Shown here: positions 59,821 through 64,000 of the stretch, piece after piece
How positions within the stretch are numbered: position 1 is the first letter of the stretch
Layout: each line of letters opens with the position of its first letter
NCBI RefSeq assembly: GCF_013409345.1
Contig: NZ_JACCBB010000001.1
Location: 1,922,001-1,986,000, forward strand
From: Kineococcus aurantiacus
GTDB lineage: Bacteria > Actinomycetota > Actinomycetes > Actinomycetales > Kineococcaceae
Direction of reading: 5' to 3'
Length of the DNA: 64,000 nt
The notes under the pieces: generated by a model
What the model was told of the DNA's origin: nothing
The model's database searches: none
The model's input: the letters and a program-made list of their open reading frames with translations, nothing else
Made by a program: the position numbers and the translations under genes

Positions 59821-59850
59821 GGTCCTGCTGAGGTCCTCCTGAGGTCCTCC
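59818..59850 (+). repeat. 11-bp tandem repeat giving stop codons in all three frames
   Basis: TGAGGTCCTGC, TGAGGTCCTCC and TGAGGTCCTCC follow one another from the stop codon of the alcohol dehydrogenase gene. The 11-bp period puts TGA at 59818, 59829 and 59840, in three different reading frames. Confidence 0.75.
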
Positions 59851-59893
59851 GACGCCCGGTGCGGCCGGGCGGGCGCCACCGCCCGCCCGGCCG

Positions 59894-59899
59894 TACCGT
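59894..59899 (+). promoter_or_regulatory. Possible -10 hexamer TACCGT for a leaderless transcript
   Basis: TACCGT ends 7 nt before the ATG of the F420-reductase-like gene, without a Shine-Dalgarno. Confidence 0.45.
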
Positions 59900-59906
59900 C
59901 ACCGGC

Positions 59907-60575
59907 ATGGACATCGGCATCGTCGGCGCCGGCCACATCGGCGGCAACCTCACGCGCGCGTTCACCCGGCTCGGCCACACCGTCCGGGTGGCCAACTCCC
60001 GCGACCCCGGGACGCTCGCCGACCTCGCCGAGGAGACCGGCGCCACCGCCGTCCACGCCGCCGACGCCGCCCGGGGCGCCGAGCTCGTCGTCGTGACGAT
60101 CCCCCAGGGCCGGGTCCCGGACCTGGCGCCGGACCTGCTGGACCCCCTGCCCGACGGCTCCGTCGTCGTGGACACCGGCAACTACTACCCCCAGCGCGAC
60201 GGCCGCCTCGACGACGTCGAGGACGGGACCCCCGAGACGGTGTGGACGGCCCGGCACCTCGACCCGCGCGGGCGGCTGCACTGGGTCAAGGCCTTCAACG
60301 GCATCCAGGCCGAGCACCTGCTCAGCGCCGGCCGTCCCGCCGGCGACCCCGGGCGCCGGGCGCTGCCGCTCGCCGGGGACTCCGCGCAGGCCAAGCAGGT
60401 CGTGGGCGGACTCGTGGACCAGCTCGGCTTCGACGCCGTCGACGCCGGGACCCTCGCGGAGTCGTGGCGGCAGCAGCCGGGCACGCCCGTGTACGGCGCG
60501 GAGGCCGGGGTGGAAGGCATCACCGCCGCCCTCGCCGCCGCCGCCCCCGAGCGGCCCGCCGCGTTCCGCGGCTGA
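59907..60575 (+). CDS. NADPH-dependent F420 reductase-like (NAD(P)-binding) protein
   Basis: 222 residues. It starts MDIGIVGAGHIGGNLTRAFTR with the Rossmann glycine motif and VRVANSRDPGTLADL, where Asn-Ser-Arg suggests NADPH preference. VVVTIPQGRVPDLAPDLL, VVDTGNYYPQRDG and WVKAFNGIQAEHL follow. These match the family that includes F420:NADP oxidoreductase and many related reductases of unknown substrate. Actinobacteria use F420, so the assignment is plausible but not proven. No ribosome binding site is seen; a TACCGT hexamer lies 7 nt upstream. Confidence 0.82.
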   Translation: MDIGIVGAGHIGGNLTRAFTRLGHTVRVANSRDPGTLADLAEETGATAVHAADAARGAELVVVTIPQGRVPDLAPDLLDPLPDGSVVVDTGNYYPQRDGRLDDVEDGTPETVWTARHLDPRGRLHWVKAFNGIQAEHLLSAGRPAGDPGRRALPLAGDSAQAKQVVGGLVDQLGFDAVDAGTLAESWRQQPGTPVYGAEAGVEGITAALAAAAPERPAAFRG

Positions 60576-60674
60576 GACCGGGTCCGCACCGGCCGGGGAC
60601 GTCGCGGCGGTCACGAGAGGGGCCTGCGGACCGCGGTGGGCCGCTTCCGGGTGTGGGGGCCCGGTGGTGCCCCC

Positions 60675-60680
60675 TACGGT
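60675..60680 (+). promoter_or_regulatory. Possible -10 hexamer TACGGT for a leaderless transcript
   Basis: TACGGT ends 6 nt before the GTG start of the DAG-kinase-like gene, without a Shine-Dalgarno. Confidence 0.45.
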
Positions 60681-60686
60681 GGGCGC

Positions 60687-61553
60687 GTGAGTGAGCTCAG
60701 CCGCGTCGTGGTCGTCCTGAACCCCAACAGCACCGGTGACGGGCCGTCGAACGCCCGCGCCCTGCGGGACGAGCTGGACGGCGTGGTGCCCGTGGAGCTC
60801 GTCGAGACCCAGCACGCCGGGCACGCCGAGGAGCTGGCCCGCGACGCGGTGCGGGCCGATGCGGGGACCCTCGTCGTCTCGGCCAGCGGCGACGGCGGCT
60901 ACCACGAGGTGGTCAACGGGGTCGTCGACGCCGGGCAGGGCCTGGCGGCCGTCCTGCCCTCGGGCAACGCCAACGACCACGCGACCGCCATCCAGGACCG
61001 CCCGCTGGTCGAGGCGATCCGGGCGGTCGTGGGCGGCGAGCCCGTGACGCGCATCGACCTGCTGGAGGTCAGCGGCGCCGGGCGGCGCCGGGTCGCCCAC
61101 TCCTACGTCGGTGTCGGGATCTCCCCCGTCGCGGCCGCGGCGCTCAACGAGCACGACCTGGACGCCGTGAAGGAGTCCTTCCTGGTCGTCCACGCGTTCT
61201 GGAAGTACCGGCCGCTGACGATCACCCACGACGGCGACGACATCCAGCTCGACAGCCTCGTGTTCGCCAACATCGACCGGATGGCGAAGTACGCGCAGCT
61301 GGCCGACGACTCCGCCCCCGACGACGGCCGGTACGAGACGCTGCTCATCCCGCACCGCGGCAAGCTGCGGCTGCTGGCCGAGTTCGCGCGCGTCCTGCGC
61401 GGGGCGCACCCGGTGCGGTCGCGCTCGGAGCCGTACGAGTTCCGCACCCACACCCCCATGCCGCTGCAGCTCGACGGCGAGGTGTTCCACGTCGAGGCGG
61501 GGTCGACGGTCACCGTCCGCTGCCTGCCCCGGGCCCTGCGCACCGTCCTGTGA
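60687..61553 (+). CDS. Diacylglycerol kinase family (DAGK_cat) protein with altered motif
   Basis: 288 residues. It starts VSELSRVVVVLNPNSTG, the usual N-terminal strand of DAG/sphingosine/NAD kinases. The ATP-site motif GGDGT-x-NEV-NG appears as SASGDGGYHEVVNGV, so the first Gly is Ser and the Thr is Gly-Tyr-His. The second motif is LPSGNANDHATAI instead of the usual GTxNDFA. HSYVGVGISP and EPYEFRTHTPMPLQLDGEVF fit the C-terminal domain with its DGE-like end. It may act on a lipid but with changed nucleotide binding. The hexamer TACGGT lies 6 nt before the GTG. Confidence 0.8.
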   Translation: MSELSRVVVVLNPNSTGDGPSNARALRDELDGVVPVELVETQHAGHAEELARDAVRADAGTLVVSASGDGGYHEVVNGVVDAGQGLAAVLPSGNANDHATAIQDRPLVEAIRAVVGGEPVTRIDLLEVSGAGRRRVAHSYVGVGISPVAAAALNEHDLDAVKESFLVVHAFWKYRPLTITHDGDDIQLDSLVFANIDRMAKYAQLADDSAPDDGRYETLLIPHRGKLRLLAEFARVLRGAHPVRSRSEPYEFRTHTPMPLQLDGEVFHVEAGSTVTVRCLPRALRTVL

Positions 61554-61563
61554 CCCCTCCCCG

Positions 61564-61622
61564 GTGACCAGCACTCGGGTGATCAAGCACTCGGGTGACC
61601 GGGCGCCCCGGTGACCGAGCAC
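61564..61622. repeat. Intergenic 13-bp repeat cluster, locus 4 (degenerate)
   Basis: One perfect unit GTGATCAAGCACT (61579-61591) is flanked by GTGACCAGCACT (61564), GTGACCGGGCGCC (61595) and GTGACCGAGCAC (61611), at about 16-bp spacing. It lies between convergent genes and covers the end of the nucleotidyltransferase gene, whose stop codon is inside the perfect unit. Confidence 0.75.
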
Positions 61623-62386
61623 GTCTCGTCGAGCAGCTCCGCGGCCCCGTCCAGGGCCGCCCCGGGCGCGGCGGCGAACAGCGCCTGGGCGCGCTCGGCG
61701 AACCCCCGCGGGGCGCGGGGCAGCCGGGCCGTGGCGGCGACCGCCCCCTTCTCGTTGAGGACGAACCGGCCCGCGTCGGCGTGCAGGGCGTGCACGCACA
61801 GCAGCACGACGCGGAACACGCACGCCGCGACGTACGCGCGGTCGCCGCGGGGGACGGCCTTGGCGGCGCCCCCGAGCAGGAACCGCGCCTCGTCGAGCCG
61901 CCCCACGACCGCGGTCCGCAGCGCCGGCGGGAACCCCGTCAGCCGCGCCGCGGCCAGCTCACCCGCCGGGTCGGCGAGCAGCACCCCGTGGAACAGCTCC
62001 CCGGCGTAGGTGGTCCCCGGGAACCCCAGCGGGTGCCCGACCTGGAAGTGCCAGTCGAAGCGGCCCGCGAGCGCGTCCTGGCCGCTGCGCCGGACGCGGT
62101 CGACGTCCCGCAGGATCCAGTCGACGGCGTGCCCGTCCAGGCGCAGCCAGCCGCCGCCGTCGACCCACGGCCCCCAGCCGCCCGGGCCGGTCACGACGAC
62201 CGGGACGTCGGACAGCTCGTCGGCGAGCGCCTGCAGCGCGGCGACGTCCAGCGGCGGGCGGTAGTGGACGCCGAGGTCGGTGTCGGAGTCGGGGGTGTGC
62301 TCGCCGCGGGCCCGGCTGCCGCCGAGGGTGACGCCGACGACGCCGGGGACCTCGACGAGCCGGGCGGCGACGCTGCGCGGGTCCAC
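61583..62386 (-). CDS. Nucleotidyltransferase-fold domain protein
   Basis: 267 residues. The N-terminal part has the minimal nucleotidyltransferase motif GVTLGGSRARGEHTPDSDTDLGVHY (GG/GS-x10-DxD), followed by VDWILRDVDRVRR. The C-terminal helical domain (about 130-260; RLDEARFLLGGAAKAVPRGDRAYVAACVFRVVLLCVHALH) resembles the substrate-binding half of aminoglycoside- or lincosamide-type nucleotidyltransferases or DUF4037-like proteins. The substrate is unknown. GTG 62386 is favoured; an ATG in the upstream repeat (62464) would add 26 low-complexity residues. The final residues and stop fall in the intergenic repeat. Confidence 0.75.
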   Translation of the reverse strand: MDPRSVAARLVEVPGVVGVTLGGSRARGEHTPDSDTDLGVHYRPPLDVAALQALADELSDVPVVVTGPGGWGPWVDGGGWLRLDGHAVDWILRDVDRVRRSGQDALAGRFDWHFQVGHPLGFPGTTYAGELFHGVLLADPAGELAAARLTGFPPALRTAVVGRLDEARFLLGGAAKAVPRGDRAYVAACVFRVVLLCVHALHADAGRFVLNEKGAVAATARLPRAPRGFAERAQALFAAAPGAALDGAAELLDETCSVTGAPGHPSA

Positions 62387-62440
62387 CCCCCGATCCTGCC
62401 CCGGTTCCCCGCCGCCCCGTCCACCCCTTTCCCGACCCCC

Positions 62441-62492
62441 GTGATCAAGCACTTCGGTGATCAAGCACTCCTGTCCACAAGTGCTTGATCAC
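62441..62492. repeat. Intergenic 13-bp repeat cluster, locus 5 (three units)
   Basis: GTGATCAAGCACT at 62441-62453 and 62457-62469, then AGTGCTTGATCAC at 62480-62492. The inner pair forms a 13-bp stem around the 10-nt loop CCTGTCCACA. The loop shares GTCCACA with locus 2. It lies between two minus-strand genes, 26 bp past the end of the GGDEF gene. Confidence 0.9.
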
Positions 62493-62518
62493 GGGAGGCT
62501 GGGGCGGGGTGGGGCGGG

Positions 62519-64000
62519 TCAGCGGTCGGCGGCCACGGGGTCGCGGCGGGAGTGCTTGACGACGTACATCCGGGCGTCGGCCGCCGCCAGCAGCGCCTCG
62601 ACGATCGCGGGCACCGGGTCCACCGGGGCGCCGGGCAGGTCCGCCAGCAGCTGCCGGGGGTCCTCGCGGACGGCGCCGATGCTGGCCGTGGCCCGCACGA
62701 GGTCCCCGCCCAGCCGGACCGGAGCGACGAGCGCGGCGCGCAGCCGGTCGGTGACCGCGCCGGCGTCCGCGCCGGGGTCGGTGACCAGGACCGCGAACTC
62801 GTCGCCGCCCCAGCGGGCGGCGCAGTCGGCCTCGCGGACGCAGCCCAGCAGCCGGGCGGCGACCTCGCGCAGCAGCTCGTCGCCCGCGGCGTGGCCGAGG
62901 GTGTCGTTGACGGCCTTGAACCGGTCGAGGTCGACGAAGGCGACGACGACGGGGACCCCCGTGCCCAGCGACCGGCGGACGGCCTCACCGGTGCGCTCCA
63001 GGAAGCGGCGGCGGTTCTCCAGGCCGGTGAGGGGGTCGACGTGGGCCAGGACGTCGAGCTGACCGCGCTGCTGCTCGGCGACGGCCAGCAGCCGGCGGTG
63101 GTCGTCGAGGGCGATGACCTGCCGCAGCACGACGAGCAGCACCATCGCGAGCAGGGTGATCAGCACGAAGCGGTCGGTGCGCTCCCACAACCGCACGGCG
63201 GCCAGCGCCGTGGCGGGCGTCATCACCGCGCAGGGCACGACCCAGCCCCACGACCCCGGCGACGGCGCCCGCGGGGGCGTGGAGCCGTTCGGCGCCTCGT
63301 GGGCGCCCACCGCGAAGAGGCCGAACGCGAGGAGCCAGCCGAAGTCGGCCAGGCCGCCGGTCCGGAAACCGTCGGGGCCGAGCACGTCGAAGACGTACAC
63401 GGCGTCGGCGACGGCCATCGCGGTGGCCGCGGCCAGGCACAGCAGCCCGACCCGGCTCGTGCCCAGCCGCACGAGCTGGACGAGGGTGACGGTGAGGAAC
63501 ACGACGTCGACCACGGGGTAGAGCAGGGGCACCGCCAGGTCGCCGGAGGAGTACGGCGCGGCGGCGACGGCCCCGGAGAGCCAGAGGACCCACACCGCCG
63601 TCAGCAGCGCGGTGCCCAGCAGCAGGCCGTCGAGGACCGCGCCGACGCCCAGGTGGGAGCGGCCGCGTCCCCACAGGTGCAGCAGGACCGCGCTGACGGA
63701 CAGCAGGGAGAACCCGACGAAGGGGACGTCGGCCCAGGTGGTGGCGGCGTCGATGACGTCCAGGACGTCCTGCACGGCGAAGACGACCTGCCCCGCGCCC
63801 CAGGACCCGCACGCGGCGGCCAGCAGCAACCGGCTGCTGCGCGACCAGCCGCGCTGGGTGCGGGCCGTCCAGGCGAGGCTGGCCGCGGCGATCAGGGCGG
63901 TGACGGCCTCGGAGGCCCCGAACAGCAGCAGCGCCGGCGCGCTGCCGCGGCCGACGAGGAGCTGGACCAGGCCGATCACGAGCACGGCGGCCGCGAGCAC
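62519..64000 (-). CDS. Membrane-bound diguanylate cyclase (GGDEF), probably cut at its 5' end by the window edge
   Basis: 493 codons are visible. The frame is open to the last base, where a GTG coincides with the window end, so the true start may lie outside. About nine or ten transmembrane helices in residues 1-300 (AAAVLVIGLVQLLVGRG, WSRSSRLLLAAACGSWGAGQVVFAV, LLSVSAVLLHLWGRG and more) form a large membrane sensor. The GGDEF domain has DPLTGLENRRRFLERT, VVAFVDLDRFKAVNDTLGHAAGDELL and AARWGGDEFAVLV at about residue 398. An RxxD-type inhibitory site was not clear. It likely synthesises c-di-GMP. Confidence 0.87.
   Translation of the reverse strand: MLAAAVLVIGLVQLLVGRGSAPALLLFGASEAVTALIAAASLAWTARTQRGWSRSSRLLLAAACGSWGAGQVVFAVQDVLDVIDAATTWADVPFVGFSLLSVSAVLLHLWGRGRSHLGVGAVLDGLLLGTALLTAVWVLWLSGAVAAAPYSSGDLAVPLLYPVVDVVFLTVTLVQLVRLGTSRVGLLCLAAATAMAVADAVYVFDVLGPDGFRTGGLADFGWLLAFGLFAVGAHEAPNGSTPPRAPSPGSWGWVVPCAVMTPATALAAVRLWERTDRFVLITLLAMVLLVVLRQVIALDDHRRLLAVAEQQRGQLDVLAHVDPLTGLENRRRFLERTGEAVRRSLGTGVPVVVAFVDLDRFKAVNDTLGHAAGDELLREVAARLLGCVREADCAARWGGDEFAVLVTDPGADAGAVTDRLRAALVAPVRLGGDLVRATASIGAVREDPRQLLADLPGAPVDPVPAIVEALLAAADARMYVVKHSRRDPVAADR

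Overview
The window is very GC-rich chromosomal DNA (low to mid 70s percent GC by eye) with strong G/C third-position bias, many GTG starts and frequent A/GTGA stop-start overlaps. This points to a high-GC actinobacterium. The combination of LOV-domain phosphatases, a dense c-di-GMP gene set, SAV_915 and MSMEG_6728 family genes and cell-wall-binding-repeat surface proteins fits a Kineococcus-like (Kineosporiaceae) genome. The genus is an inference. No rRNA, tRNA, transposase, prophage or CRISPR was seen.

Layout. 0-7 kb: 3' part of a YhgE/Pip membrane protein, a flavin reductase-like protein, a GAF-PASx3-GGDEF-EAL protein, a membrane-anchored hypothetical and a secreted CAP protein. 7-18 kb: a carbohydrate locus with a sugar isomerase, two Gfo/Idh/MocA oxidoreductases, a ThuA-like protein, a lipoprotein plus two-permease ABC importer and a LacI repressor. 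A coupled GAF-ANTAR/PP2C pair sits inside it. The LacI gene and the importer share GTCGAT-N4-ATCGAC operators, so the two arms look like one regulon. 18-30 kb: mixed housekeeping and accessory genes (S8 protease, two HAD hydrolases, MSMEG_6728-type protein, 2-hydroxyacid dehydrogenase, GGDEF, CDF transporter, glycosyltransferase, LOV-PP2C). 30-36 kb: ROK kinase, an EAL-DICT-LOV-GGDEF hybrid, a TetR/DUF1304/oxidoreductase module and an orphan Phd-type protein.

36-47 kb is a cell-surface locus. It has a secreted HExxH metalloprotease with FnIII domains, two large secreted proteins with cell wall binding repeat 2 (the second S-layer-like and very acidic), two polytopic GT-C type membrane proteins (GT39-like and DUF2079), and two tandem tiny paralogous genes at 42158-42384. 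Each tiny gene encodes little more than a signal peptide ending in AHA-GxRI. These two genes are the most novel item here.

47-64 kb is a signalling island: tandem paralogous membrane GGDEF-EAL proteins (one with a degenerate GGDEF) flanking an AAC(2')-like acetyltransferase and a cold-shock protein; then LOV-GAF-PP2C, GAF-PAS-PAS-GAF-PP2C and an RsbW-like ATPase (a light/redox-type partner-switching set); then an alcohol dehydrogenase, an F420-reductase-like protein, a DAG-kinase-like protein, a nucleotidyltransferase and a membrane GGDEF cut by the window edge. In total there are six c-di-GMP proteins, four PP2C phosphatases and three LOV domains in 64 kb.

Cross-cutting structure. (i) A 13-bp intergenic repeat (GTGATCAAGCACT) with 16-bp periodicity occurs at five sites and supplies stop codons to two genes. 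(ii) About nine genes have a TAnnnT hexamer 5-9 nt before the start codon, which suggests leaderless mRNAs. (iii) Several convergent gene pairs end inside short palindromes that hold both stop codons. (iv) An 11-mer, GAACGGGTGAA, occurs upstream of three surface or c-di-GMP genes.
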